DNA of 64,000 bases from Levilactobacillus koreensis JCM 16448 (GTDB taxonomy: Bacteria > Bacillota > Bacilli > Lactobacillales > Lactobacillaceae). Shown one piece after another: positions 9,953 through 19,198 of the stretch. The stretch covers positions 1 through 64,000 of the forward strand of contig NZ_AZDP01000040.1 in assembly GCF_001435525.1 (NCBI RefSeq). The letters run 5' to 3'. Position numbers and translations under genes: made by a program. Every line of letters begins with the position of its first letter. Within the stretch, counting starts at the first letter, position 1. Below the pieces are notes generated by a model that saw only the letters and a program-made list of their open reading frames with translations, ran no database searches and had not been told where the DNA came from.

Positions 9953-10101
9953 CGTTATCCGCTCCTCTCCTGCCCCGTGAATGGTTGTTACCCTTAATCA
10001 CGTTGACTAGCACTCTTTTTCAGCATTAGCGTATCACGATTTAATCTATCGAATGATAATTGGGCAAAAAATAACGGGAGTACTTCGAAATTTGACCAAC
10101 G

Positions 10102-10152
10102 AAAAAAGGGACCCAACCTAGCCACCGTTGTGACTAAATTGAGTCCCTTTTC
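10102..10152 (-). terminator. Terminator of prfC
   Basis: On the minus strand AAAAGGGACTCAATTTAG pairs with the GGTTGGGTCCC arm and is followed by TTTTTTC. Confidence 0.75.
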
Positions 10153-10162
10153 AAAATTAAGC

Positions 10163-11740
10163 TTACAGTTTCGACGTTAATTCAACGTCAGGATACTTGT
10201 CCTTAAACCAGCGTTCTGCGAATTGATTTTCAAATAGGAATAACGGTTCGTCATGGCTGTCCTTGACCAAGAGGTTCCGCGATGATGACATGCGTTCGTC
10301 CAATTGATCTGGATTGATCCACCGTGCCGTCTTCTTGCCCATTGGTTCCATGATAACTTCGGAATTGTATTCGTTTTGCATCCGGAACTGGAAAACTTCA
10401 AACTGCAGTTGACCCACGGCACCCAGGATGTAATCCCCGGTCGAATAGGACGTGTACAATTGCACGGCCCCTTCTTGCACCAGTTGATTGATCCCTTTGT
10501 GGAAGGATTTCTGCTTCATGACGTTTTTCGCAGCGACCCGCACGAAAAGTTCTGGCGTAAATTGCGGTAATTTCTCAAACTTGATCTTAGACTTGCCCGT
10601 GTAAATGGCGTCCCCAATTTGGAAATTACCGGTATCGTACAATCCAATGATATCCCCGGCAACGGCCGTTTCCACTGTTTCCCGCGTATCGGCCATGAAC
10701 TCCGTAACATTTGAGAGCCGCAACTTCTTGCCCGTCCGCTCTTGGATGACGTCCATGCCCCGGTCGAACTCACCGGAACAGATCCGCACAAAGGCGATCC
10801 GGTCACGGTGATTGGGGTTCATGTTGGCTTGAATCTTGAAGACAAAGCCCGAGAATTCTGAATCGGTTGGCGCAACGTCGGTGTCTTCTTCGGTGTGGTG
10901 ACTAGCAGGTTCTGGCGCGTACTGCAGGTACGTTTCCAGGAACGTTTGCACCCCAAAGTTGGCCAAGGCCGACCCAAAGAACACTGGCGTCTGGTCCCCA
11001 CTGGCGATTTTAGCTTCGTCAAATTGGTTACCGGCTTCACCGATCAGCTCCATGTTGTCACGCGCATCGCGGTACCAGTCATCATCCTGAATGGCGTTGG
11101 GTTCAACTAAGTCCCCGTCGTCATTCAGTGGCAAGTAACGGTGCTCCTCATCTTCAGGCCGGAATAAAGCCACGCGTTGGTGGTAACGGTCGTAAAGACC
11201 CTTTAATTCCTTCCCCATCCCAATTGGCCAGTTCATCGGGTAGCCTTCGATGCCTAAGACATCTTCTAGCTCAGCGATGAGGTCCATGGGATCACGGCCA
11301 TCGCGGTCCAGCTTATTCATGAAGGTAAAGATGGGAATGCCCCGCATCTTACAGATTTGGAACAGCTTTTTGGTCTGTGGTTCGATCCCTTTGGCGGAGT
11401 CGATCACCATGACCGCGGAGTCAACGGCCATTAGCGTCCGGTACGTATCTTCGGAGAAGTCCTCATGTCCTGGGGTATCCAAGATGTTGATGCGCTTACC
11501 TTGGTAATTGAATTGCATCACGGAACTCGTCACGGAGATTCCCCGTTTTTGTTCGATCTCCATCCAGTCGGACTTGGCAAAGTTGCCGCTCTTCCGGGCC
11601 TTAACCGTTCCGGCCTCACGCACAACACCCCCAAATAACAGGAGTTGTTCGGTAATCGTCGTCTTCCCGGCATCGGGGTGAGAGATGATGGCAAACGTTC
11701 GACGCTTAGAAACGGCGTCAGCTAAATTTTTTTCACTCAT
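10163..11740 (-). CDS. prfC: Peptide chain release factor 3
   Basis: Ribosome-associated GTPase that recycles class I release factors after termination. At 525 residues it has the normal RF3 length. The G domain shows G1 SHPDAGKTT (residues about 20-28), the switch segment [10 protein letters not shown]3 [14 protein letters not shown], and G4 [12 protein letters not shown]. The C-terminal RF3 domain ends with [16 protein letters not shown]. The ATG follows TGAGGAAACCAT. Monocistronic with its own terminator. RF3-specific features (the length and C-terminal region) separate it from EF-G and TypA. Confidence 0.95.
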   Translation of the reverse strand: MSEKNLADAVSKRRTFAIISHPDAGKTTITEQLLLFGGVVREAGTVKARKSGNFAKSDWMEIEQKRGISVTSSVMQFNYQGKRINILDTPGHEDFSEDTYRTLMAVDSAVMVIDSAKGIEPQTKKLFQICKMRGIPIFTFMNKLDRDGRDPMDLIAELEDVLGIEGYPMNWPIGMGKELKGLYDRYHQRVALFRPEDEEHRYLPLNDDGDLVEPNAIQDDDWYRDARDNMELIGEAGNQFDEAKIASGDQTPVFFGSALANFGVQTFLETYLQYAPEPASHHTEEDTDVAPTDSEFSGFVFKIQANMNPNHRDRIAFVRICSGEFDRGMDVIQERTGKKLRLSNVTEFMADTRETVETAVAGDIIGLYDTGNFQIGDAIYTGKSKIKFEKLPQFTPELFVRVAAKNVMKQKSFHKGINQLVQEGAVQLYTSYSTGDYILGAVGQLQFEVFQFRMQNEYNSEVIMEPMGKKTARWINPDQLDERMSSSRNLLVKDSHDEPLFLFENQFAERWFKDKYPDVELTSKL

Positions 11741-12031
11741 ATGGTTTCCTCACAAATTTTCATTTTTGATTTAAGTAACAGTCTCTATCATTTTTTAAAC
11801 GTAACTTTTGAATTTTAACACAGCTTAGTCCGCATAGCGGTCCCTCGCGACTTTTTAGTTTTAGTTACAATTTATCTCGTCTTTTTTTCATAGTGCTTAA
11901 ATTTTACCACATCTACGCCGACAATTCACGGTTTGTTCGCACCCAGGGGATTTCGTGGTATGATAATAAAATAGAACTTTAATTCGGATTGGCCATTACG
12001 GCTACCCGATGATTTAGAAACGGGTGAAACT

Positions 12032-12592
12032 ATGTCGGCGTCTACTGAAGCCATTTTAATTGAAATTGTGTTTGGTCTGGGAGCTCTGATTGTGATTGGC
12101 GGCCTGATCAGCCTAGTGGTCATGAAGAGCCACCACCAGTCGATGCGTCCCGCAATGGCCATAGTTCTGTGTGGTGCGGGATTGGTTATTATTGCGATTC
12201 TCCTGAACGTTCTGGTGTTTAAGACCTACGACCACGTTCGTGTGAAGAAGAATCAGTATTACGAGGCGACTAGCCTGACCACCAACATGCGCGCCTCACT
12301 GGCCAGCAGTCGCACGGCCAATCAACCGGTCAGCACGCAGTCAAAGAAGGCCAGCAAGAATGTGACCTACCTGATCAAACACCTAAACCAGTCCAGGACA
12401 GCGGTCAAACAGGCCCAAGCGGCCCAACACCAATTGACCACGCAGAAGCGGCCAGATTTAAAATTAGTACGTCGTAATTACCGACTGATCCTAAACGGCT
12501 ACTTCGCTGGCATTATCCGCCAACCAGCGAAGGCCCAGCGGGTGAGTCAACACGCCTACCACCAAGTCACCACTTATCGTCTTACAAAATAA
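12032..12592 (+). CDS. Hypothetical membrane protein with two N-terminal helices
   Basis: No family recognised. The 186-residue protein has two predicted membrane helices (residues about 8-30 and 42-64) joined by a short basic loop, then a hydrophilic and very basic tail of about 120 residues. The tail is rich in Gln, Lys, Arg, Ser and Thr and may be partly coiled coil (TSLTTNMRASLASS to QAAQHQLTTQKRPDL). The ribosome site is weak (GGGTGAAACT before ATG). It stands alone with a strong terminator immediately after the stop codon. The architecture suggests a small envelope protein; no function can be assigned. Confidence 0.6.
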   Translation: MSASTEAILIEIVFGLGALIVIGGLISLVVMKSHHQSMRPAMAIVLCGAGLVIIAILLNVLVFKTYDHVRVKKNQYYEATSLTTNMRASLASSRTANQPVSTQSKKASKNVTYLIKHLNQSRTAVKQAQAAQHQLTTQKRPDLKLVRRNYRLILNGYFAGIIRQPAKAQRVSQHAYHQVTTYRLTK

Positions 12593-12643
12593 ACAGGTTT
12601 TGCCACTACCCCAATACGGGATCGGTGGCAAAACCTGTTTTTG
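12593..12643 (+). terminator. Terminator after the hypothetical membrane protein
   Basis: ACAGGTTTTGCCAC pairs with GTGGCAAAACCTGT, followed by TTTTTG. Confidence 0.9.
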
Positions 12644-12846
12644 ATTTTCAGTTAGCAACTATCTACCACTGTGTTTCCATCACCTTACTGGTCGCCAGAT
12701 ACGATGCGCTTGAGCCTATATCTGACGACCTCTCGACTTACACAGCAGTATCATAATCAACACCGTATCAAGCGAATTGATACACAACAGATTTAGACCT
12801 CGGTTAAGGAACATCTGTAATTCAACCACTGATATAGCAGAGCGCA

Positions 12847-13038
12847 ATCAGAGCCGGAGGAGGCCAGGGATGTAGCCAGCTGTGTCGACGATGTTAGTCG
12901 AGGTTCTTTCTCGGCTTACATCGTGGGACGACCTGAGAGACACGTGATTTTCGTGGCTTTCAGGCGAGCCAAAAGCCCGTTTCTCAGGCTGGAGGCGTTC
13001 CTCATAGCAGGCGGAATCTCTGGCAGCCGCAGTGCGAC
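12847..13038 (-). repeat. Dispersed intergenic repeat, copy D (inverted)
   Basis: Read on the minus strand, this 190-bp block gives GTCGCACTGCGGCTGCCAG, ATTCCGCCTGCTATGAGGA, AGCCACGAAAATCACGTGTC and CTACATCCCTGGCCTCC. These match the central part of the copy at 21302-21878 and the copy at 29.1 kb. It abuts the 3' end of the teichoic-acid gene. Confidence 0.75.
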
Positions 13039-13054
13039 CAATTTTCGCTACATG

Positions 13055-15079
13055 TTACCCGTTCTTCTCGATCTGTTGAACCACATAGTTCACAATCTTC
13101 AAAGAACTCAACCCATCATCGATTGCACAGAAGCGGCGGTAAAAGTCCATAAACTTCTGGTTGTCGCTCATGTCTGGCGTCTGTAGTTTCTTACCGATCA
13201 GGTCCAGCAATTGCGTCTCATTATGCGCAATCTCACCCGGCAAGTCCTTTTCGTAGTCGAGGTAGAAGCCCCGCAATTCGTCCTTGTACATGTGGTAATC
13301 GTACGGGTAGAACAGGATTGGCCGCTTGAGGTAGGCAAAGTCGAAGAAGACGGAAGAGTAGTCCGTGATCAGCATGTCACTGATCAGGTACAGATCCGAA
13401 ATATTTGGATGGTTGGAGAAGTCGAAGACGACCCCTTCATACCCACTGATATCCAATGCATTAGAAATCAAATAGTGCATCCGCAAGACCAGCACGGCGT
13501 CTTGGCCGAACTTTTCACGGAATTCATCCAATGAGAATGGCAGTTCGAAGGTGTACTTCCCCTTCTCGGCAAATTGGTTATCCCGGTAAGTTGGCGCGTA
13601 CAAGACGACCTTCTTATCCAACGGAATTCCTAATTGTTGCTTCAAGGTGACGATGTCGTCCGGCGTACTGTTCAGTAGTTCGTCGTTTCGCGGATATCCT
13701 ACCTTCAGAATCTGGTTGTTAAAGCCAAAGGCCGACCGAAAAATCCGCGTAGAATAATCGTTAGGCGAGACCAACGCATCCCAGCGGTTGGCTTCCTTGA
13801 CGAAGTTGGCGTGATACTTGACCGTCGTCGTCCCCGGCATGGAAACATTTTCAATGTCCAAGCCCAGCTTCTTCAACGGCGTTCCGTGCCACGTTTGAAT
13901 GTAAGTGACGTAGTTAGGCTTACGGACCCAAGCTGGGAACCGCGCGTTACTGATCCAGAAGCTGGCTTTTTCCAGCGTCCGCACCCATTTAGCCGTTCGA
14001 CGCACGACAAATGGAATCCCATTTTCCTTACAGAACTTCTTCTGTGACCGGTCAATCGACCAGATAAAGTTGAAGCCAGGATAGAGTTGCGTAAACAATT
14101 GGTAAATGGCATACGGTGAGTCACTGACCTGCCGCCCACCGAAACTTTCGAAAATTAAGGTTGGCTGTTCAAATGGTCGGTGCCCCCGCTTAAATAGGCG
14201 CCGCATGTAGACCAGATTGATCTTATCCATCAGCAAGTTAAATAGCTTTGAAGCACTGCCTAGCTTGGCTGGAACACCAGCTAGCCGTTGAGGCAAGGTT
14301 GGGGACGCCATTTCTTGGACCCGAATCCCATTGTCAAACCGCTTTTCAATTAAGACCAATCGGTGATCGCCGGTAACGGCTTGGGTCACTTGACCGGCTA
14401 ACGACTTAGACAATACCACGCGTTGTTCAAGGTCTTCGCCCGCCACAGTTGAGCGAATGAAGAGTTGTTGCGTCGTATTAGCAGCCAGATCAGATAGCGG
14501 AATAGCCGCCGTGAACAAGCCATGGAGACTCATCTTGGTAATCGGCCACTCTGCGGAGCTATCCTCCGTGACATTTTTCAAGACTAACCGTTGATTGGTA
14601 ATGGGTTGGTTGTTGATGTGACTTGGCCCGATGATCTGTAATTGGTCATCTTGCAGGTTGATCGCGTTGATTGAGAACTCGTCTTCAGCCTGTTGCGTAT
14701 GCATATTGAACAGCGCCATCCCGTTGGCGTCACTGTTCAACTGGTAGTAACTGGTCAACGTGAACTGGTGCCGGTCACTCAGGTATTCACTTTCGACCTG
14801 AATCAGGCCCCGAGTCGTCTGCTGCTGAATGTTTAAGTACATTTCCCAGCTAAACTCGCTCTGGCCCTCCGCAGCAAATTGCAGGTCAGCGGCATTGATA
14901 CGAAGCCGCACGACCTCTGAACTGACGACTTTGCTAATGGGGACCGTCAGTGACGCCTTCGTCTGCTTTTCCAGGAAGGTGACCGCTAAATCGTCAAACG
15001 GTTCCGGTACGTCGATCAGTTCGAGCTCGAGTTCCTGTAAATTCTTTTTATGATGTAATCCAGATAAAATCGCACGCAC
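13055..15079 (-). CDS. CDP-glycerol glycerophosphotransferase family protein (TagF/TagB-like)
   Basis: Membrane-peripheral enzyme expected to transfer glycerol-phosphate from CDP-glycerol during wall teichoic acid synthesis; 674 residues. Residues 1-290 form a poorly conserved beta-rich region, as in TagF-like proteins with an N-terminal accessory domain. Residues of about 300-670 form the Glyphos_transf domain with YIQTWHGTPLKKLG (substrate-binding His) and LITDYSSVFFDFAYLKRPI (second conserved block). Start is GTG at 15079, ten bases after AAGGAG. That AAGGAG overlaps the stop codon of the preceding gene, implying translational coupling. With tagD upstream it supports a poly(glycerol-phosphate) wall teichoic acid. 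Polymerase or primase cannot be decided from motifs. Confidence 0.83.
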   Translation of the reverse strand: MRAILSGLHHKKNLQELELELIDVPEPFDDLAVTFLEKQTKASLTVPISKVVSSEVVRLRINAADLQFAAEGQSEFSWEMYLNIQQQTTRGLIQVESEYLSDRHQFTLTSYYQLNSDANGMALFNMHTQQAEDEFSINAINLQDDQLQIIGPSHINNQPITNQRLVLKNVTEDSSAEWPITKMSLHGLFTAAIPLSDLAANTTQQLFIRSTVAGEDLEQRVVLSKSLAGQVTQAVTGDHRLVLIEKRFDNGIRVQEMASPTLPQRLAGVPAKLGSASKLFNLLMDKINLVYMRRLFKRGHRPFEQPTLIFESFGGRQVSDSPYAIYQLFTQLYPGFNFIWSIDRSQKKFCKENGIPFVVRRTAKWVRTLEKASFWISNARFPAWVRKPNYVTYIQTWHGTPLKKLGLDIENVSMPGTTTVKYHANFVKEANRWDALVSPNDYSTRIFRSAFGFNNQILKVGYPRNDELLNSTPDDIVTLKQQLGIPLDKKVVLYAPTYRDNQFAEKGKYTFELPFSLDEFREKFGQDAVLVLRMHYLISNALDISGYEGVVFDFSNHPNISDLYLISDMLITDYSSVFFDFAYLKRPILFYPYDYHMYKDELRGFYLDYEKDLPGEIAHNETQLLDLIGKKLQTPDMSDNQKFMDFYRRFCAIDDGLSSLKIVNYVVQQIEKNG

Positions 15080-15093
15080 GATGGAAAAACTCC

Positions 15094-15981
15094 TTAGTAG
15101 TTAAAAATCAGCTGGTTCGGCATTTGTGGTGAGAAGACGGCGTTGACCGCTAAATCCACGTAAAGGCGTGTGTCAGGGGTCAATAACCGACCAATGACGG
15201 CCTGGTAAAAGGCGTAAACGTCATCGAAACGCCGGTAGTTAGAATAAGCTAGCACCCCGTAATAGGCTTCCGTTGTCGTCACGATTTGCGTGTGATCGAC
15301 CGCGGCGGCTTCCGCCTTCGTCAGTTCTCGTTTAGTCATGTTGGCCGCCGCAGCACTCTGCTTGGCCTCAGCGAATTTAGTCGCAATCATGGCTGATGAG
15401 GCACTCAGGTTCAGCACCTGTTCGATGGGTCGCTCATGCCGAACGAAGCGCAAGACGGCCTCCCCTTTTTTATTCAAGAGGTAGCTGGTCTGGGCAACTT
15501 CACCCTGCATTTTTTCCACACCAACGACCTGGCCATTCAGTCCATATGTATCGATCTGGGTCAACTGGTCGCTGTGATACTGGCGCAGCACCATTGGCGT
15601 TTCATCGTCTAACTGACGCAATTCAGCCACCAGGTGTCCGGCACTCAGGTACCGCTTGACCTGTTCTTGGTTGTCCGCAAATAGACGTTCGTCAAAACTC
15701 GTCAAATCAGCGGCATGGCGTTCACTCGCGGTCAGCGTCAATCCAGATTCCTCTTCGAAGAGATCTGCTAACGTGACCAGGTTTAAGTTAGCCACCCGGT
15801 CTTCCTTCTCAGCGAGCCGGTTAAGGTACTCCCGCACCGTCCACACCGCTTCAAAGTTCACCATGGCAACCAACACGCTCACGCGATGGCCCTGCCGCAA
15901 GGCTTTCATCAATTGAATCGAAAAATTGGGCTTGTGCATCCCATCTAAGGATGTCACTAAGAAAATAATCTGTTGCTGCAT
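15094..15981 (-). CDS. Unidentified protein of a teichoic-acid locus, glycosyltransferase-like N-terminus
   Basis: A 295-residue protein. The opening (IIFLVTSLDGMHKPNFSIQLMKAL, interrupted here for length) resembles the first strand and helix of GT-B glycosyltransferases such as TagE-type poly(glycerol-phosphate) glucosyltransferases. The C-terminal half (residues 200-295) does not show the nucleotide-sugar-binding domain of a complete GT4 enzyme. It may be a truncated transferase or an accessory factor for the downstream TagF-like protein, to which it is translationally coupled. The ATG follows GGAGG by seven bases. A terminator-like hairpin separates it from tagD upstream, so transcription may be partly read-through. 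The function is not assigned. Confidence 0.55.
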   Translation of the reverse strand: MQQQIIFLVTSLDGMHKPNFSIQLMKALRQGHRVSVLVAMVNFEAVWTVREYLNRLAEKEDRVANLNLVTLADLFEEESGLTLTASERHAADLTSFDERLFADNQEQVKRYLSAGHLVAELRQLDDETPMVLRQYHSDQLTQIDTYGLNGQVVGVEKMQGEVAQTSYLLNKKGEAVLRFVRHERPIEQVLNLSASSAMIATKFAEAKQSAAAANMTKRELTKAEAAAVDHTQIVTTTEAYYGVLAYSNYRRFDDVYAFYQAVIGRLLTPDTRLYVDLAVNAVFSPQMPNQLIFNY

Positions 15982-16003
15982 GCGTTTGCCTCCGTCTCCG
16001 CTC

Positions 16004-16035
16004 TAAAAAAAATCCCTAGTCTGCGACTAAGGATC
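16004..16035 (-). terminator. Terminator or attenuator after tagD
   Basis: On the minus strand ATCCTTAGTC pairs with GACTAGGGAT around GCA, followed by eight T residues. It lies between tagD and the downstream teichoic-acid genes and may set their relative expression. Confidence 0.85.
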
Positions 16036-16045
16036 ATTGCCAACA

Positions 16046-16462
16046 CTACTCTTCTTCCTTCCAGTCGTCTTCTTCTGACAGGCCGAGATCGTGCTTGATT
16101 TTGGTCGTGGAAATCCCTTCAGTCCGTGGTAAGTAGATCACTTCACAGTAATCCTTCAAGAAGTCAAACTTGCCCTTCCAGTCATCCCCCATCACAAAGA
16201 TGTCGATGTCATTTTCTTGGACGTCACGAATCTTTTGGTCCCAAGTCGTTTCGGGAATCACGTGATCCACGTATTTAATGGCTTCCAAAATGTACTTCCG
16301 GTCTTCGTAAGACGTGTAAGCCCGCTTCCCCTTTTCGGCGTTGAATTCGTCGGAGGAAACACAAACCGTCAAATCGTCGCCTAAGGCCTTAGCCCGCTTT
16401 AATAACCGAATGTGACCCTTATGTAACAGGTCAAACGTCCCGTACGTAATTACTTTTTTCAT
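16046..16462 (-). CDS. tagD: Glycerol-3-phosphate cytidylyltransferase
   Basis: Cytoplasmic enzyme making CDP-glycerol from CTP and sn-glycerol-3-phosphate, the precursor of poly(glycerol-phosphate) wall teichoic acid. At 138 residues it has the usual TagD length. The nucleotidyltransferase signature GTFDLLHKGHIRLL is at residues 8-21, and RTEGISTTKIK near 112-123 is the second CTP-binding motif. The substrate-contact stretch VMGDDWKGKFDFLKDYCEV is also typical. The ATG follows TAGGAGATTCTAC. A minus-strand promoter lies about 80-100 bp upstream. Confidence 0.95.
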   Translation of the reverse strand: MKKVITYGTFDLLHKGHIRLLKRAKALGDDLTVCVSSDEFNAEKGKRAYTSYEDRKYILEAIKYVDHVIPETTWDQKIRDVQENDIDIFVMGDDWKGKFDFLKDYCEVIYLPRTEGISTTKIKHDLGLSEEDDWKEEE

Positions 16463-16541
16463 GTAGAATCTCCTACTTTATCTGGTTAATTTCCCCCACC
16501 GTTGCCAGTCAGGGGCGCTAAAAAATCCAATAACAATCTAA

Positions 16542-16569
16542 ATAGTAGCATATTCAGCGGTCACGTCAA
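16542..16569 (-). promoter_or_regulatory. Promoter of tagD
   Basis: On the minus strand TTGACG (16569-16564) and TACTAT (16547-16542) are separated by 16 bp, upstream of the tagD ribosome site. Confidence 0.55.
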
Positions 16570-16585
16570 CTTCAAACCGCAAACG

Positions 16586-17728
16586 TTAGTCTTTTCTTGA
16601 TAAATTCGAATCCAATTTTGGCGTTGGTTTGTCCGGATGGGCTAACTGCCAAATGCTGTACAGGTACTGCACCACCGTCTTGACCACGGCATACAGGGGC
16701 ACTGCGAGGATCATCCCCAACAGTCCGGCAATATTTCCGGCCGCTAGCAAAATAATAATGATCGTCAGCGGATGAATCTGTAGGCTCTTCCCAATGATGT
16801 TCGGGTAAACCAAGTTTCCGTCGATCTGCTGGACGACCACGACAACGATAACCACGTAGATGACCATGTTAGTGCTAATGGTGAAGGCCACGATCATGGC
16901 CGGCAAGATTCCGATATAGGGTCCCACGTAAGGAATCAGGTTGCACAACCCCGCGAAGACCCCGAGTAACAGCGCGTATTTCTCACCGATCACCATGTAA
17001 CCGATGGCCGTAAACGTCCCCACGAAGAGACATTCGAGAATCTGGCCACCCACGTAACGGGCAATCGTGCTGTTCATCCGGCTCAATAGCTCTGCCGTCT
17101 GGGCGCCGTGCTTCTCGGGTAACCACCGGCGAACGGCTGGCATGAAACGCTCACCGTCTTTTAACATATAGAATAACATGACGGGCACGGTCACCGCCGT
17201 TACAGTCACCGTCGTCACGGTACCAATAATGCTGCCAATGCCACTAGTCAAACCGCTCATAAAACTCTCGGCATACTTGGAAAAGGCGCTCTGGATCTGG
17301 GTCAAGTACTTTGAAAAGTCAATATCCTTAAAGATGGGACGATTGATCAGCTTAGCCATGACGGCCTCACTAGACTTAGCGAAGTCGGGAATATTGCCGA
17401 TCAGATTAGACACCTGGTTGACCAACCGCGGGACGAGCCACATTCCACCGGCAACGAGTAACAGAGCCAACAGGAGAAAAACAATGGCCACGGCCGCCGT
17501 CCGGTTGATGTGAAATTTTTTCCAACGAACCTTCTCCAACAATTTCACGATAGGATTCAGCAGGTAAAACAGCACCCCTGAAAGTAGCAGCGGCGCGAAC
17601 ACCGTGGAGAGAAACACCCCAATCGGTGAGAATAAAAAACTAATCTGCGTGCAGACCCAAATCAAGGCAGCAACAATCAATAGCTCCAGTGACCAGAACA
17701 TGACACGCGAATTGGCGACCCATTTCAT
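16586..17728 (-). CDS. AI-2E family transporter (PerM/YdbI-like)
   Basis: Integral membrane protein of 380 residues with about eight hydrophobic helices in the AI-2E family arrangement: paired N-terminal helices, a helix near residue 65-85, an extended soluble segment (about 95-160), then a cluster including GLCNLIPYVGPYIGILPAMIVAF, the family signature, and VQQIDGNLVYPNIIGKSL. Members export small molecules or exchange ions, and the substrate here is unknown. An in-frame TTG at 17746 overlaps the ribosome site; the ATG at 17728 after AGGGGGAA is chosen. It is followed by tagD on the same strand, but tagD has its own promoter. Confidence 0.85.
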   Translation of the reverse strand: MKWVANSRVMFWSLELLIVAALIWVCTQISFLFSPIGVFLSTVFAPLLLSGVLFYLLNPIVKLLEKVRWKKFHINRTAAVAIVFLLLALLLVAGGMWLVPRLVNQVSNLIGNIPDFAKSSEAVMAKLINRPIFKDIDFSKYLTQIQSAFSKYAESFMSGLTSGIGSIIGTVTTVTVTAVTVPVMLFYMLKDGERFMPAVRRWLPEKHGAQTAELLSRMNSTIARYVGGQILECLFVGTFTAIGYMVIGEKYALLLGVFAGLCNLIPYVGPYIGILPAMIVAFTISTNMVIYVVIVVVVVQQIDGNLVYPNIIGKSLQIHPLTIIIILLAAGNIAGLLGMILAVPLYAVVKTVVQYLYSIWQLAHPDKPTPKLDSNLSRKD

Positions 17729-17767
17729 CGGCACTTCCCCCTTCAACGTCTAACTCTATTTTCTTTA

Positions 17768-17802
17768 AAAAAAGGAGCCAGCCACGAATGGACTTGCTCC
17801 TG
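17768..17802 (-). terminator. Terminator of the DUF402 gene
   Basis: On the minus strand AGGAGC and GCTCCT frame an imperfect stem-loop followed by TTTTTTT, between the DUF402 gene and the downstream permease. Confidence 0.7.
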
Positions 17803-17821
17803 GTGGTGCGGAAGACAACTC

Positions 17822-18379
17822 TTACTGATCATTCGAGCGCCGCAGTAACTCCTGATACCGTTGATACCAGAGGTCAACATAAGCTTGAGAAAAGGGACCC
17901 TTTTTATGGTTAATCCAATCGACGAGGGTTAACACGTTGGCCTTCAATATCCGGTCGGTTTCGGCGCCATAATGCCACCGCTGACTAAAATCTTCATATT
18001 CGTCAACGTCGAGCAGGCGTTTTTCACCATCCGGAAAGACCTTCACGTCGAGATCATAATCAATATATTTGAGCGCTTCCTTGTCCAAAACATAGGGAGA
18101 GGCCAGATTACAGTAGTAACTGACCCCGTTGTCTCGAATCATCGCAACAATGTTGAACCAATAATGCTTGTGAAAATAAACGATTGCGGGCTCACGAGTC
18201 ACCCACCGCCGCCCATCGTCTTCAGTGACCAACGTGTGGTCATTGACCCCAATGAGGGCGTTTTCGCTTGTTTTGAGTACCATAGTGTCGCGCCAAGTTC
18301 GATGCAAACTTCCGTCGTGCTTGTAGCTTTTGATCGTAATGAAGTCGCCTTCCTTAGGTCCTCTAGCTTCGCGCGTCAT
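17822..18379 (-). CDS. DUF402 protein, nucleoside tri/diphosphate phosphatase-like (YgaC/Ntdp)
   Basis: A 185-residue soluble protein of the DUF402 family. Some members hydrolyse nucleoside tri- and diphosphates with divalent metal. The family pattern is seen in [14 protein letters not shown], the central [22 protein letters not shown], and [25 protein letters not shown], whose acidic residues match the metal-binding core. The length is normal for Bacillus YgaC-type members. The ATG at 18379 has only a modest ribosome site (GTAGGG). Single-gene unit. Confidence 0.8.
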   Translation of the reverse strand: MTREARGPKEGDFITIKSYKHDGSLHRTWRDTMVLKTSENALIGVNDHTLVTEDDGRRWVTREPAIVYFHKHYWFNIVAMIRDNGVSYYCNLASPYVLDKEALKYIDYDLDVKVFPDGEKRLLDVDEYEDFSQRWHYGAETDRILKANVLTLVDWINHKKGPFSQAYVDLWYQRYQELLRRSNDQ

Positions 18380-18784
18380 GTATAAACCCTACTTTCTAAG
18401 TAACGGGTAACTATAAAAATTCACTCAATATTATACCAGATTAGGCGCTATTATTGAATAGGTTCAGACCGATTCCTCAACAAAGTGCTGGGCCTGTTAC
18501 AAAACTTAAGGTAAAGTATAGATTAGAACCTTCACCCTTGCTAAAAATGACTGTGCTCTGCTTGATTTTGTCAAGACTGAGCGTTAAGCACATAATTGTT
18601 CTGAACTTTAAGGGCGATTGCCTACAGCCTTGTAAGCCCACACTTATTGTTACGGCTAAACGATCAGCTGGTTTAGTCAGGTACGGATACTAGTAGTTAT
18701 CCATTTTCAACACGACCAAACATGGCAGAAGGTTCGGGCCTTTCAACATTTGCATGATATACTAACTAACGAGGTGAATAAACT
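18380..18784. other. Intergenic region without recognised genes
   Basis: About 400 bp between divergent genes. I see no convincing coding frame, RNA or repeat. A short open frame at 18454-18693 lacks a ribosome site and family resemblance. The promoters of both neighbours must lie here but have no strong consensus match. Confidence 0.5.
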
Positions 18785-19030
18785 ATGGCACAAGCTCCTC
18801 TAAGTACCTTTGAACCAATGATTCCTCAGGTGGCTGAACTATTGTCTGATGATCCAACACTGCTGGCCTTCTTTAACAACCTGACCGTGGGTTATCAGCG
18901 TGAATGGGCACGCTACGTCTTCGGTGCTAAGGCCGAAGACACCAAGCAACGGCACATCGCCGACATGCACCAGATTCTCGCTGCTGGCTACAAGTCTAAA
19001 CGGGCCTATGGTAGTCGGCCAAATAAATAA
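18785..19030 (+). CDS. Small YdeI/OmpD-associated-like protein
   Basis: An 81-residue soluble protein resembling the C-terminal YdeI/OmpD-associated domain (often called bacteriocin-protection). The pattern is a Pro- and Leu-rich start, LLSDDPTLLAFFNNLTVGYQREWARYVFGAK, then a basic helix with the family-like TKQRHIADMHQIL. Only this domain is present; larger family members carry an additional N-terminal domain. The ATG follows ACGAGGTGAA, and a terminator lies directly after the stop codon. The cellular role is unknown. Confidence 0.75.
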   Translation: MAQAPLSTFEPMIPQVAELLSDDPTLLAFFNNLTVGYQREWARYVFGAKAEDTKQRHIADMHQILAAGYKSKRAYGSRPNK

Positions 19031-19033
19031 TCA

Positions 19034-19091
19034 AAAACACGTGATCCGGTCATCCTGCATTTCAGCGGGTGACTGGATCACGTGTTTTTTG
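19034..19091 (+). terminator. Terminator after the YdeI-like gene
   Basis: AAAACACGTGATCCGGTCA pairs with TGACTGGATCACGTGTTTT with one wobble, followed by a T run. Confidence 0.9.
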
Positions 19092-19096
19092 ACTAA

Positions 19097-19198
19097 AGGT
19101 TGAAAGATGATGCCCCTGTCTCGTCCCAGTATTTGGTAAGAATTCAAACGATTAAGTCAGTGTAAATTTACCGCACTCCGGTTGCCAGGGATTCCACC
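19097..19198 (+). repeat. Dispersed intergenic repeat, copy B (truncated)
   Basis: Begins AGGTTGAAAGATGATG and continues CCTGTCTCGTCCCAGT and CCGCACTCCGGTTGCCAGG, matching the first 100 bp of the copy at 21302. It stops abruptly at the stop codon of the serine hydrolase gene on the other strand. Confidence 0.75.

Noticed and set aside
18454-18693. 79-residue open frame in the gap before the YdeI-like gene
   Set aside because: No ribosome site, no recognisable domain and unlike codon use; judged spurious.
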